Shown: positions 1 to 12,197 of the stretch, in pieces
How positions within the stretch are numbered: position 1 is the stretch's first letter
How the letters are laid out: every line of letters starts with the position of its first letter
Assembly (NCBI GenBank): GCA_015847255.1
Contig: JADLZK010001362.1
Coordinates: forward strand, 1-64,000
DNA length: 64,000 nucleotides
Direction: 5' to 3'
From: Hyparrhenia diplandra
Taxonomy: Eukaryota > Streptophyta > Magnoliopsida > Poales > Poaceae
Notes under the pieces: generated by a model
Databases searched by the model: none
What the model was told of the DNA's origin: nothing
What the model saw: the letters and a program-made list of their open reading frames with translations, nothing else
Made by a program: the position numbers and the translations under genes

Positions 1-386
1 CATAGGAATCCAGCAGGCCACGAGAGCTGTATGGGCCATGAGCCCGCCCAACAAGTCACCCGCAGCACGATACGGGTACCTCCTCTCCGGCGGCGGCATC
101 CCCTCCGTCCACCGTCCACCACCTTCCCCTCCTCCTCCCCCTCGCGGGTATCCTCGGCTGCGGCGCAGTGACCTGATGCCATGGACTCCTATTCCTACTA
201 GTGCTGCAGTGCGCGTCACCACCCTCGACCTCGAGTCGTCGACGATGTGCCCCTCAGCCAGTCAGCCGCCTCGCATTTGCTGACACCAAGTGCAGGGCAC
301 GCATATGTCTGGCTCGCTGTCACTTTCTGATCGGCGGCGCGGCAAACAAAACACACCACCGTCCGCCATCGGCGGCGGCATCGTCG
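1..386. promoter_or_regulatory. 5' flank of the INTS7-like gene
   Basis: GC-rich stretch with CT/CC-rich pyrimidine tracts, as is common in grass core promoters and 5' leaders. I see no clear TATA box. Several short open frames here are compositional and not credible genes. The first ATG that leads into the conserved reading frame is at 387. Confidence 0.35.
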
Positions 387-3300
387 ATGGAGTTGGAGCG
401 GATTCCAGCGGCGTCCGCCATGGACTGGAGCATCGACCTCGACAGGGGCCTCCGCTCCCGCCAACCAGGTAGACCCGACCGCCCCAATCTCCCTCCCCCA
501 TCTCTTTCCTTTATCCCCTCGCTCACCTCCGCCTCGTCCGGCCGCAGCAACGCGCGTCCGTGCCGTCGACGCCGCTGGCCCACGCCTCCGCCAGCTTTGC
601 ACTTGCGCCGCCGCACCCGCGCCCGTCGCCTCTGCGTACGGCGTCCTGCCCGGGGAGGCGCTCGTCTTCGCGGAGACCATGCGGCTCCGCCTCGCCACCG
701 AATTCAGGACGACCGACGGCGCCATGCGGGCCCGCATCGTCAGGACCTTCCTCAACACTGCCACGGGGCCAGGGGCGCTAGCCGGGGCGCGCGTCGCGGA
801 GCCCGACCAGCTGCTCAGGAGGGTCAAGGTGGTCTACGACACGGGGAACAAGCGGGACCGAGCGCTCGCACTGCGCATGTTCGGGTGCTTCGCCGACATC
901 GCCATGGACAGCGTGCACGTCCGCTCTCTCATACTTTCCAGCTTGGGTGCCTCTAGTGCTTTGGAGGTCAGTACCTTTCTTTACCACTCAATAGCGCAAC
1001 AAATGATGTCCCAGACACACTTCCTACTTGATTGGATAAACTCTAGTTGCTATCAAGTGTTTGCAAGCCGGAGGTTGTCCACTTTTGAAGATTAACGAAC
1101 ACTCTTGTTCGATTGACAGGTCAAGGCAGCAATTTTTGCGGCTGGCTGCATTTGTCATCTGTCAAAGGACTTCTCAAGGATCATTCTTGAAGTGTTCAGA
1201 AGATTGATATGTTCTCAGACATCAGAGCCACAAGTTATAATGGCAGCAATTAAGGCTTTCTGGAAGCTTGATTGTACGTTGGCTGTTATCCATAGAGTTC
1301 ATGAGGTGTTTATATGAATATACATTTGTCGCTTAAACACAATTTATCCATTTAGTTCAATTTTGTCAACATCTGTGCTGCCTGTGCAAATTTTACATAT
1401 ACATGATTGTTCGCCCACACATACTGAACTAAATTCACGCTCATAGCCAAACTAACATACATGTTGTTGATAAAAAAATACCAATAACTGATACAGGGGA
1501 TTTTTGAAATGGAGAGAACAGGATGGTGTTACATTCTGCTTTCACATCCCTATAAAGGATTTTTGTGTGCCATTGTTTTTGAACTTACATATTTTACATA
1601 TACATGATTGTTCCCACACATATTGAACTAAATTCACACTCATAGCCAAACTAACACATACATTGTTGAAAAAAAAAATACCAATAACTGATACAGGGAT
1701 TTTTGAAAATGGAGAGAACAGGATGGTGTTACATTCTGCTTTCACATCCCTATAAAGGAGTTATTCTTCATATTTTTGTGTGCCATTGTTTTCGCTGAAC
1801 TTTAAGAAGATATATTTTTATTGTCAACCTCACAGGTTGGAAAACAGATGGTTCTAGGCACACTGGAAGATGCCTTCAAATCTGAAATGCTCTTTTCGCT
1901 CTCAAGATTGTCATCCAAGTCGATCATTTTGTCTTCTGACCAGGTAGCACAATGCTATCATCCCTGCAATTGTGTTTCTATGTTAAGCATATAGTTTTAT
2001 TTACTGGAAAGATTCAATTTAAGTGACATATGGCCCCAAATTTCTATTGGCAATTGCATTTTTCCTTTTTTAAACAATATTAATTTTCCTATACGTAGGG
2101 CTGGTGAGTATGAGTGGCTCCTTGATTCAGCTCTCAAGCCAGCCACCCGGGTTCGATCCCCGGCATTGCACTGGGAGGCCCCTCCGTTGGCCTTCCTTCT
2201 TTGTGCTTTCTGTCAGTTTACTGGAATACAGCTTCTTCTTTGTGCTTTCTGTAAAGTAAAAGCACTGCTAGATAAGATTTAAATTATGCAACATTGGGTC
2301 CATGATTTACTTTCAAAAAAACATTGGGTCCATGCTTCATAGTTCTTGGAGGTTACCCAAAAAAAACCTCCTTCCCTTGGCACTAGCATTTATATTGCAC
2401 CCTCCATTTTATATGCCTGCAAACATCTATATTAATTTTAAAAGCTGTTTATTTATCTGATTCTCTGGATAAGAGATCCTGGGGCTAGCAATGATCCACA
2501 AATATGACTATTCTCCACTGTTGATTAATTTTGAACTAATTTTATTTCTTTGATAAACTTTCTATTGCAGGTGGATTTACTATTACTGTTTATGGATCAT
2601 GATTCCTCTTCTGTGAAGTCTATGGCGTTAAAATGCATGTGTTTTATGTTTCGCAGAAATACCTGTCATTTTCCAGTTATCAGGACTGTTTTCAGCAGAT
2701 TGTTGCCACTAATTGATGATGAGGATTTTCCACTTGACTGTAAGAGCGATGCATTAAGGATTCTGCAGAAGGTGATAACTAATTGCCTCTGTGCTTCATT
2801 TATACTCCTCCTTTTTTCTCTTATCTAATTGTAAAAATACGTTTTCAGATGTTATGCAGTAAAGCATCAAGTAATCATCATGCCAATGGTTTTGAGTTAT
2901 CTAAGCTTCTTCTAGCTGCTGAAAGTTCTCTACATTATTCTTTGGAGATGCAAGGTACCGCTCTGGAAATTCTTGTGGAAATATTTTGTATTCTCAAGGA
3001 AGTGAGGTCAGATAACATATCAGTTCTTAAGGGTTCATCATTTGCATACGCTGAGTGGCAAGGAGTAATGAACAACATACCATCAACTGAAGAAAATAGT
3101 ATGAACGGACCTCTGTGTAAGATAATTACAATGATTGTGAATCATATTATATCTCTGGTCAATGGAGTTGCTAGCAGAAATACCTGCATATCATCTGAAG
3201 TGGATAAGGCATGCAAAACTCCTGTCAGACTTATGCTGAAGCTTGTTTCATGCTACCCTTCTGCTGCTTCTGTAGCTCTTGATATACTGAAAAGCCTTGT

Positions 3301-6294
3301 AAAAGAACTGTTTCTAATTAATGGAAGTGATTGCTCTGAAGTTTCTGTTACTTCTGTTGAACCATTCCAGACAAGTGTTGCCCTTGAAGAATTAAACACT
3401 TCATATGACAATGTTCAACTGTTAGCTACAAGCATTGAAGCTTCCTGCACTAAAACAGATATAGGCAATGGAAAACTGGATTTTATCAAATTTGATTGCA
3501 AGAATAGAAAGTCCATAATGCATGGCCTAATTCGTTGCATGCTCAAATTTGCAAATGCTTGTCATGAGGTGCTCTGTGAAACATCTCATGCTAGATACAA
3601 TCCTCATGATAGCATCAAGGGTCTAATCAGGTATGTGCATCAGGATGCCCCTCAGCATTGGAACACATATGAATCATTCCATTTGGTAATGTGTGCTTGT
3701 ATTACCCGGAATACTTGTAAAATCAGTGGTGGTAATCAAGAATTTGTTGATACAAAAGAGCATTGTAATACACTTTTCGTTCCTTCTGTTTGGATAACTC
3801 AGGAATTATGTGCACTTCGAATGACCAAAATGCTTATAAAGAAGCAGAAATACTGGGAAGCTTATAGGTCTTCTATGTACTGTTGTTGTAAAGGTCTCTG
3901 GTTCACAGCTTCTTTTGTCTTCAGAAAACTGGCAGATGCATTTAAAGCAGGTTCTTTCAGTTTTTGGCTCGAATCGTTGCTGCTACTTTCTGCTGGCGAA
4001 ATTGAGATGAAACTATTGTTTTTTCCCTCAGCAACTGTGAAGTTAGTTGGTGAGCTAAAAATGGAGGCTGATTTTAGTGAGGATCTTTACTGTACTGAAA
4101 CAGATGCTGATAGCACCCTCAGCGTATCATCAGAGTTGCATGGTTTGGGAGCAAAGATATCTGATATTTGTGGCAGAACAGTATTAGCAAATGACGCTCT
4201 TGCATCCAGTGCCTCTTCAGATCATGACTTCTTATTCCAGAGGTGGTTCATCAGCCTTAGGTCATCATTTCTTGAGGTCCTAGCAAATATTCTTGATATC
4301 CTTAGTGCACACTCTTCTTATGAAGCAAGAGGAGACCATTTAACTTTATCTGGAGAGTTTATCAAAGACCAAATACTTGATTTGGATCATTGCTCTCTAA
4401 GATTAAGTGACTTGGCAAAGAGTTATGATCTTCTTGCCGCATCTCATATGGACCTGGATCGACATAGCTCAAATAGTATATCCAGGCTTGCTTTCATGTG
4501 CTCACTTTTGGCATTTTCTACCACATATTCTGTTTATTTCTCAAAGGCATGTAACTACGTAGAGTCCTGCAAGCTTCCAAAGAGGTTTTCCTATGCTTCA
4601 ATCCTACAAGATCTGCATGGAAGAATAGATGGGTCTGACTGGCAGGTTGTTTCCCAGCTGCGACAGTTCATGTCCACTTCTTTTGATGAACTTGTCAGCT
4701 TACAGTCCAGCACACGGATCAGTTGTACATTTAATCTCAAGAAGGATATGTATTCAATTTGCCATTTTGCTGTGGCATCTTTGCTTGGTGTATGTGGTAT
4801 GAAGCTGAAGAAATACAAAATGAAGAGGATTGTTTGTTGCTTTGCAAGAGGCTGCAATGTTGTCGAGCATCTTACAGAAGTATTTGGAATTGCCTTTGGA
4901 TTTGTAAGTTTTTCAGAGCATAAGGTAAATATATGGATCCAGGCTTGAAGAAATGCATCTGGAATTTTATTTTCCTTTGGATCATTGCTCTCTAAGATTA
5001 AGTGACTTGGCAAAAGTTATGCATCTCATATGGACCTGGATCGACATAGCTCAAGTAGTATATCCAGGCTTGCTTTCATGTGCTCACTTTTGGCATTTTG
5101 TGCCGCATATTCTGTTTATTTCTCAAGGCATGTAACTATGTAGAGTCCTGCAAACTTCCAAAGAGATTTTCCTATGCTTCAATCCTACAAGATCTGTATG
5201 GAAGAATAGATGGGTCTGACTGGCAGGGTTGTTTCCCAGCTGCGACAGTTCATGTCCACTTCTTTTGATGAACTTGACAGTTTACAGTCCAGCACGCGGA
5301 TCAGTTGTACATCTAATCTCAAGAAGGATATGTATTCTCTTTGCCACTTTGCTGTGGCATCTTTGCTCCGGTGTATGTGGTAGTGCTGAAGCTGAAGAAA
5401 TACAAAATGGAGAGGACTGTGTATCTGCTTTGCAGGGAGGGTTGCAAGTGTTGTCCAGCATCTTGCAGAAGTATTTGGAATTGCCTTTCGTGGTTCCCAA
5501 GTACTTTTTCGAAGTGAGGTAAATAAGTTGTTTATACTATGCTGGATGAATTATATAGGAATGTCATTTTTATATTAGCATGTGTTTAGCATTGTTTAGG
5601 AATAGAAAGAAAAGTTACTGCTATTAGTATTTAATTGTTACTTTTGCAGGAGGAGATGCTTTATCTTGCCTATTTATTTGATAATAATGTTCCAAACACC
5701 ACACTAATGTTTGTGCAAATGGAGTTTCCAATCATGATATGCCATTTTTCTTTTCTGGAATGTATGCAGGCCTTGCCTTGGTGCGAACTTTACATGTTTG
5801 ATTCAGATCCTGTGAATGAAAAAAAGGAATCTCAATAGAGCCTGGTTTTCTATTATCTCTCACCCTCTGCATGAAGTGGGCGCATGTTAGAAAGAAGCAC
5901 CATTCGTGCAGTGAAATTGTACTGCATTTTAGCTGCAAGCTTAGAGACCTGCTTGGATGGAGAAAGAACAAGAAGCAGGCAGTTTGATCGCACAGGACCG
6001 CTGAAATGGTCGAACTGAATTCCAAGCTGCTGCAGTACATAAAAGAGTGATCTGAGGAAGGCCAAGAACGAGAAGAAGAATTCACATTGTAGCACGGACA
6101 TGGTGACTGCCTTTGCGTGCTTTGAACCAACCGATAGTGGGCAGGGGTTCTCAGGCTGCCTGCTGGATGTTTCCGCCTTCCCTGAAGGCTCATATCAGAT
6201 AAAGTGGCACGCGTGCTGCGTTGACGAGAATGGGTCCTATTTTAGCCTCCTGCCCCTGAACGATGGGTCTGTGTTTTCTGTCCAGAAGTCCTGA
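387..6294 (+). CDS. INTS7: Integrator complex subunit 7-like protein (ARM-repeat), 3' end disrupted
   Basis: Likely the plant homologue of Integrator subunit 7, a nuclear alpha-helical repeat protein of the complex that cleaves snRNA and some mRNA 3' ends. I recognise it by family resemblance; no search was run. Exons read as 387-468, 548-966, 1120-1305, 1836-1943, 2571-2771, then a long exon from 2849, all with GT-AG borders and consistent phase. Marks include RALALRMFGCFADIA, the AAIFAAGCICHLSKDF helix pair, and the C-terminal KWHACCVDENGSYFSLLPL at 6199-6255. The long exon stays open to about 4795, where a 4-base loss relative to its own downstream copy shifts the frame. Its last ~550 bases are repeated at 4977-5518. 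Further frame breaks lie near 5820, 5890 and 6020. From 387 to 4795 it looks functional. The 3' part is either pseudogenised or badly assembled. Confidence 0.7.
1393..1800 (+). repeat. Intronic tandem duplication, about 200-bp period
   Basis: Two head-to-tail copies (about 1393-1585 and 1594-1800) in the intron between INTS7-like exons 3 and 4. Both contain the run CCAATAACTGATACAGGG and then TGGAGAGAACAGGATGGTG. The copies differ by small indels, so the duplication is not very recent. Confidence 0.8.
2095..2290 (+). mobile_element. tRNA-derived SINE-like insertion in an INTS7-like intron
   Basis: The block contains CCCGGGTTCGATCCCCGG, a good RNA polymerase III B-box match, followed by a GC-rich body. 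An A-box-like stretch precedes it. It sits in the intron between exons 4 and 5. I could not define target-site duplications, so the ends are approximate. Confidence 0.45.
4381..5518 (+). repeat. Direct duplication of the 3' part of the long INTS7-like exon
   Basis: Bases 4381-4935 recur at 4977-5518, starting from the shared TTGGATCATTGCTCTCTAAG. Copy 1 keeps an open frame through LLGVCG and then loses four bases. Copy 2 has a 12-base loss and three single-base indels early on, but then reads in a plausible family frame (GGLQVLSSILQKYLELPF) up to a donor-like GAG|GTAAAT at 5519. Neither copy alone is intact; their good parts are complementary. Confidence 0.85.
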
Positions 6295-7003
6295 CTGAAT
6301 GGCCGCTGCAATGATGGGGAAGGAAGATGCAACATTTCTTTAGTTCGTTTGTTTGCCCACAGAGGCATGTGTGGCTGTGAATATGTAATCCACCTATCTG
6401 GCCTGGATTGACATGTGAACTACTGCTTGTGTTGTGGCAGTAAATTACAGAGGCCTAGTGCTGAGGCTTGTAGGTAGCATGAACTTATGAATGAGCAAAA
6501 TTCGTTGCTGATGTTCACGTTGCTGCTATTCTGAACAGAATCAGCACTGGTAGTCAACATAGATTGCTGGATGAACTGACATAGGTGTAGCTCCAGCTTT
6601 TCTATTCTGAATCCGACTCTCTCAGTCTCAGGGCTAGTTGGGTTTGAACTTGTGCAAAAGCAGTACAGGTTGAGGTTCCAGTCCCCTGTAACATGAGACA
6701 GTACTTACTAGTACAAGACAATGGTTATGGGCCTCTTGCAGATCACGTAATTATGTTTCTGGGCCTCTTGAAGATCATTTCGTTTAGCCCACCAGCTGTC
6801 TACATATGCCGTTGCGTCGTCGTACGGGCACCGGGCTTGCTCTGCAAGGCACCCGTTCAAAACTCCCTCTCCGCGGCGAGGCGGGGGCGATGCGCTGGTG
6901 AGAAGCAAGGCACCCGCACGCGTCGCCAGGTCGCCGTCGCCGCCGCTGGAGAAGAAGGCTGCCAAGCGAGCGACTACGGGTGGACGCATGTGGGCTGGCG
7001 ACC
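6295..7003. promoter_or_regulatory. Intergenic region with tandem GGGCC motifs before the next gene
   Basis: 3' UTR of the INTS7-like gene followed by the promoter of the next gene. A short repeat, ATGGGCCTCTTGCAGATCA at 6727 and TCTGGGCCTCTTGAAGATCA at 6758, carries GGGCC cores of the kind seen in site II/TCP-type plant housekeeping promoters. It is followed by a GC-rich leader up to the ATG at 7004. Confidence 0.4.
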
Positions 7004-10000
7004 ATGGCGCTGCTCTGCTTCCTGCTGGACCTGCGCAACATTCCCCCTGCCCTGCTCCACCGCCTCAAGGAGGTACGGGACCTACCACTGCACCCGCCCG
7101 CCCGCTCACGCGCTCCCTCCTCTCCGCCGCGGCTCCGCGGCATTTTCATCTCTCGAGGTGAGCTCCCAGCCCCAACTAACCGCGTACGGTTCCCCGCTCG
7201 CGTGCAGTGCCTGCTCGAGCTCGCCAACCTCTACGCCGCCACTACGTCACAGCCACACGCAGGGGACCGCATCCACCGCCGCCGCCGGCGCGCTCCCCGA
7301 TCGCCTGGCCCTCGGCTACGTCTACGCTTCTTCATCCAAACCATCATCCTCGCGCTCCTCCTCTTGCCCTGAGGTCCGTATCCATCCCTCCCCTGCTGCC
7401 GATCGGATCCTGTTTGTTTAGTGTTGCGTGCACAGCTGTTTGGTCATTCCAAATTGTCTACATCCCAAATTGACTACATCACCAACTGCCGATCGACGTG
7501 TAGTGCTCCCTTTGTTTGTTTGGGCTCAAATTGGACACGGATACACACCACTGATGCTCGATTGCTTTATAGGCAGTGCTCCCTTTGTTTGCATTTTGCC
7601 TATACAGGTCCTATAGTTAACTTCATGTGCGCCCTTTCATGCTCATATGGTAGAACCGGTTTACTACCTTCTGTTTGCTAGAAATGGGGACCAATTTATC
7701 ACTCAAAAAATTATCTCTGTTATTATACAAATGATTAATTGTTGGTGCTACCAATTTGGGTTTACTTGAATCACGTCTATGTCACCTTTAGCATCCACTG
7801 AGGCAGATGTTTTTCAGCTGTTTAAAGTAAGATGCATATGCATTTGCTGTCTCTGTGGACAACTTAACCGATGTCAATTCACATTGTACATGCATTACTT
7901 GCAAACATAGCGATATGTTCACACAGCTCATCCTGTTTGCAGCTCTGATTATTTTTTTAATGCAGATACATACATGCTTTCCTATTGTTCTGACAGTCAC
8001 ATTAGTATTTTCTAACATCTGAACTTTGTTCAGCTGAAGATTGGGTATACGCCTGGAGAAAAATTCAGCCTACGAGATTTCCACCATGCAGTAGATAACA
8101 TACCTCTGGATGGCTTTCTTGCTCACCAACATGGTGGATCTCTGCCTACTGGAGGTAATGACAATTATATTGGTCCCATGATCTTCCTGTTTCATCCTTT
8201 GATGGGTACAAGATCAAAATAAACTCAGAATCACATGAATATTGTGAATATGCATGTACTTTAGCAGGATAGTTATCTTCAGATGCAAACTTGCCTGATC
8301 CTGTTTCTTTCGCACAGATGTGTCACTAACAGACCTTTTTAGCAACAAAGCCATATATTCTTGGGCTACTGATGACATCTCCAAGAAAGTGATTGCTATA
8401 TGTATGTCTGCACAAAACACAGAAGCTCTCCGAAGATCTCTTATGGTATTAGCATAGTAATTTGTATGTTTTGAAAGGGGCCCAGTGATGCTTTGCCCCA
8501 TTAACTTATTCATCTTTGTGATAGCATCCTCTGATTACTGTTTTGCATTGTCATCAGGACGCAGCAGAACAGTGTGTTTCAGTGGATTTTATAATGTTGG
8601 AAGCAGAAGCTGCAACCATGTATGGTGGTGCTTTTGAAAATGCCAATTCTTTTGTAAACAGAATTTGTGATCTTGAAAACTGTGTGGTGCGGAGATACAG
8701 TCCTGGTAAGGAAGTCTCATGATATTAGTCATCATTTACTGGTTTTGTTGTTTATGTTAGAATAATATAAGATGATCTTTCATGATCAACCTACAAATCA
8801 TAACATGGTCATGCTATTTAGTTTGTTCTCTATGTTATTTTAAGACCATACTATCACGAGTTACATTTTGATTTATGTTAGAATAATATAAGATGATCTT
8901 TCATGATCAACCTACAAATCATAACATGGTCATGCTATTTAGTTTGTTCTCTATGTTATTTTAAGACCATACTATCACGAGTTACATTTTGATGAATGAG
9001 TGAATGACTTACACAATTATCACTGACATATTAGGAGTTCCTCACACTCAGGTTAACATCCAACACTTCTTACATGTAAAGGTAACCTAACACTATTTAT
9101 GTTTGCTATATATTTGGAACTGCAGAGACCCAAGTTCTGCATGGGTTAGTGAAGAGGTGGTTACAAGAGCTAAAGGATGACAAGGAGGATAAACTGCAAG
9201 CTGTATTTGTGTTCAGAGATCCCATTATTGGTTCTGTTAAACACATATATTGCAATCTGTATGCATCAGCAAACCAGATAACTGATGGTTTTCCACCTTG
9301 CCAGGTGATATGAGTCGTTTTATAAGTTATAATTTAATTCAAAAGGTTCAGTGACAGAACATACCAGAGTCTGATGTTTCCCTTTCACTGCTCCATGAAA
9401 TGTTTATTTTGTGACTTGCAAGCATCGAGTTTGTTCTACATACCTGTTTATTAGTGGACGAATATGACAGATAAAATGAAGTTCTGCATATATTTCTGGT
9501 GCGCTGGTTGTGTGTGTAGGTGTTTCTTTTCAGCGCACACTACTGGCTTCGTATCTTGTATTTCTCCTACCTTAATTCAATCACATGCAGCTCTCCTGCG
9601 TGTTCGAGATATATTTTGGTGATTTTTATCATCGTTTTTTGCAACTTTTTATTTCCTTAAGATAGTAGCAATTACGTATCCATGATTCCTATTCACAATT
9701 CTGTAGCCTCTTCAACAGCTATGCTAACGCAGACCACATTGACTGAACAGGCATGCAAGTGCCATGGTCACATTGTCACCCCAAATAAGGCAAAATGGAC
9801 GTGTCCAACAACTAATCGACAGCTTGCAACTTCTGATGTTACTGATACTGCTGTGAGTATTGGAGAACAAACAGTATTGTTTCTGCCTACTTCGAAAGGT
9901 CGTTCAAACTTGCGGCGAGTCTCTACTTCCATTTCTTTTGATGTAATTGAGCGCACTGAATTAGCCTCAATGAATGAAGGTACCCACGATTGCTTTCTGT

Positions 10001-11686
10001 TCAGAAACAAATATTTGGTAAATTAACTGACAACATTGTTAACAGGATTCTTAATGGGGGGCTCTTATGTTGTGATTCCCAGTTCAAATGATGTTGAAGA
10101 TGAGAGCTCAGATCAGAACACCCAAAGTAATGCAAGTTTATGTATGATGTACTGTACCTTCTCAAATGATACTGATATGTCAATATTATCTATGTTGTGC
10201 AGTTTTCTATGGTCTATGTGAAACTCTTTTCAAGCTTGACCAGGGACTTGTTTGCTCCTCATCATGCAATATTGAAACGATGAAAATTGGAACTCTTCAG
10301 GGTTACTATCTTCTTCAACCATCTGAGAAAGGACCAATGCTTCTGAGGGTATAGACAACAATCCCCCTGTCCCATTTTGATATGTGATGTAGTTCAACGC
10401 ATTTCACCGCTTGCAGTAGCCTAAAACCATACTGTATTGGATTCCTAACGCTGAATAACTATCTTTGCCACCAAGCTTCTACTTTAGATGCTTATAAGTT
10501 GTCAGAATAGAAAGTACTTTGTGGTCTGTTATCGGCTTGCGCTAATGATTGGAACACATCATGATGCAGAGGCTTGCTGGATCTGAAGAGATATTGCCTC
10601 TCCCAGACGTGACTCGAGATTGCAGCTCTAAGATTACCATGGAAATCAAGAATTCTATCGAAACCTCTTTGTCTAAGGTATGTCACTGAACCATATTTTC
10701 TTTGTGTGTTGCTGTGACTCACCATCATCGAATGATTTTCATTCCGTGTCCACTATATGAATAGCACCTTCCTTGCTTCACGCCTCTGTAAACTTGTTCT
10801 GCATACTATTAGCAGCTTCCTTACCCCAACATACTTTTTTTTTAACTAGTACCTGACAACTGATTTCTTCAGATTATTCTCAAGGATTACAACCCTCTAC
10901 ATCATGAAAGAGGCTTTCATTCAGAACTGAATCGCCTGGTGAAGGACAGCCTGCAATTTGGGTATACCTCCCCATCAGTTGCTGGTTATGCAATATTTTT
11001 TTGTTCCTTCAGATACATGGTTTCAGTTATTTGCTTGTTTACTGTTGTTTGCTTTCATGATCGATCCTGGAAAAAATCGCCAAATAAGAAGTTCATTATT
11101 GGCCCGACTTCATTTTGCAGATCAATTGCTCCATCCTGTGCCCCGAAGGACCCTCACAACGTTGGTTCGTTCAGCGAACCTCAGGTACCAACATCTCAGG
11201 ACCTGGAAGAAAGCATGTTCCTGGACCAACCTGAGGACGCGGCTGGAGGTCTCAACTACCATCTGCACTCGTTCAGCGAGCCTCAGACATCAACATTCAT
11301 AACTCCAAGGAAGAACAAGCTTTCGATCCAGTCCAACAAGGGGGAAGGTCTCTCCCAGCCTCAGTGAGGAGTGGGAGAACCTCATCATCATCGACGACGA
11401 CTTTGCCAGCCCCGCCCATCCCAGGCCTGCTGTTCACAAACCTGCCGCCCCCAAGCCACTATCGCCAGTGAAGCTATTGGATGAAAAGACTTCAAGGATT
11501 CTGGAGAGGCTGGAGCCCCCCAGGGCGAAGAAGCAGAGAGCAAACATCAGCAAGGCCACAGCCACGGCACTGGCACCCGCCAGTAAACAGATCAAGAACA
11601 AGAAGCCGTTGCTGCCAAGTGCACCGAACGCCAGCCAGCCGCTGCGACCTTCCTTCAACAGACTTAGGAGAAAGCTCCCTGCCTGA
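7004..11686 (+). CDS. Conserved plant protein of unknown function, 12 exons, two frame breaks
   Basis: I do not recognise a named function. The exons read as 7004-7072, 7208-7373, 8034-8154, 8318-8445, 8558-8705, 9126-9304, 9751-9979, 10046-10126, 10203-10348, 10570-10677, 10873-10961 and 11121-11686, with GT-AG borders and matching phases. The start is MALLCFLLDLRNIPPALL. The middle is globular, with VLHGLVKRWLQELKDD and a Cys/His cluster ACKCHGH that could bind metal. The C-terminus is basic and low complexity (PPRAKKQRANISKAT, then FNRLRRKLPA), suggesting a nuclear protein. Exon 2 is 166 bases and needs a one-base change to join LELANLYAATTS to ALPDRLALGYVYASS. Exon 12 breaks at the G run near 11341, after which SEEWENLIIIDDDF continues in another frame. 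I recall uncharacterised plant proteins with the same start, unverified. Confidence 0.65.
8751..8992 (+). repeat. Near-perfect 121-bp tandem duplication in an intron
   Basis: Two copies (8751-8871 and 8872-8992) both begin TTTATGTTAGAATAATATAA and are almost identical. They lie in the intron after exon 5 of the unknown gene, away from the splice sites. Near-identity implies a recent event or an assembly stutter. Confidence 0.9.
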
Positions 11687-12197
11687 CCTGACCTGACATC
11701 GGCTCGCGCCCATGCTTAGCTACAGCTGATTGTGCAGATCAAGAACACACTTTCGCACTGGGATCGTGAATACGGAGAGAAAGAGATGATAAATGCACGT
11801 GCAGTCCCTAAATGTCGATAATGATATATTTTTGCTGTCAAATGTAAATATGATAAAAAGTTAAAAACCAAACTGCTAGTTGTGTAGATAGGAAGTATTA
11901 CAAGCTACTGGTATTAGCCTGTCAAATACAGATATGTTGCTTCTTCAGACTTTCAGAGCATAGGCCTAAAGCTTCTTTAGGTCACTACATTCAAAACCCA
12001 TGAGATATGTAGCAGATTAGAGGTCAACCTGAGTACAAATTACTACAGCTTACCCCATCTACCATTTGGGGAGACTAAACTAATGATTAAGATAATGGTG
12101 GCTCTTGGGTCATTATACACTCTTAAAGAATGTGGATGCTACCACAGTGCTGACTGAAGCTAGTACATAGAAGGTTCTCAATTTCTGGCAGTGGATT
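11687..12197. other. Convergent 3' intergenic region
   Basis: Holds the 3' UTRs of the unknown gene (+) and the lectin receptor kinase (-), which point towards each other. AT-rich; I see no further gene or repeat. Confidence 0.5.

Noticed and set aside
201..956. 251-codon open frame overlapping INTS7-like exons 1 and 2
   Set aside because: It is a shifted frame of GC-rich coding DNA. The conserved residues lie in the frame that splices 387-468 to 548-966.
6693..7421. 242-codon open frame
   Set aside because: It spans a promoter, an exon and an intron of the unknown gene. Only its short tail (ALPDRLALGYVYASS) reflects the real exon 2 frame.
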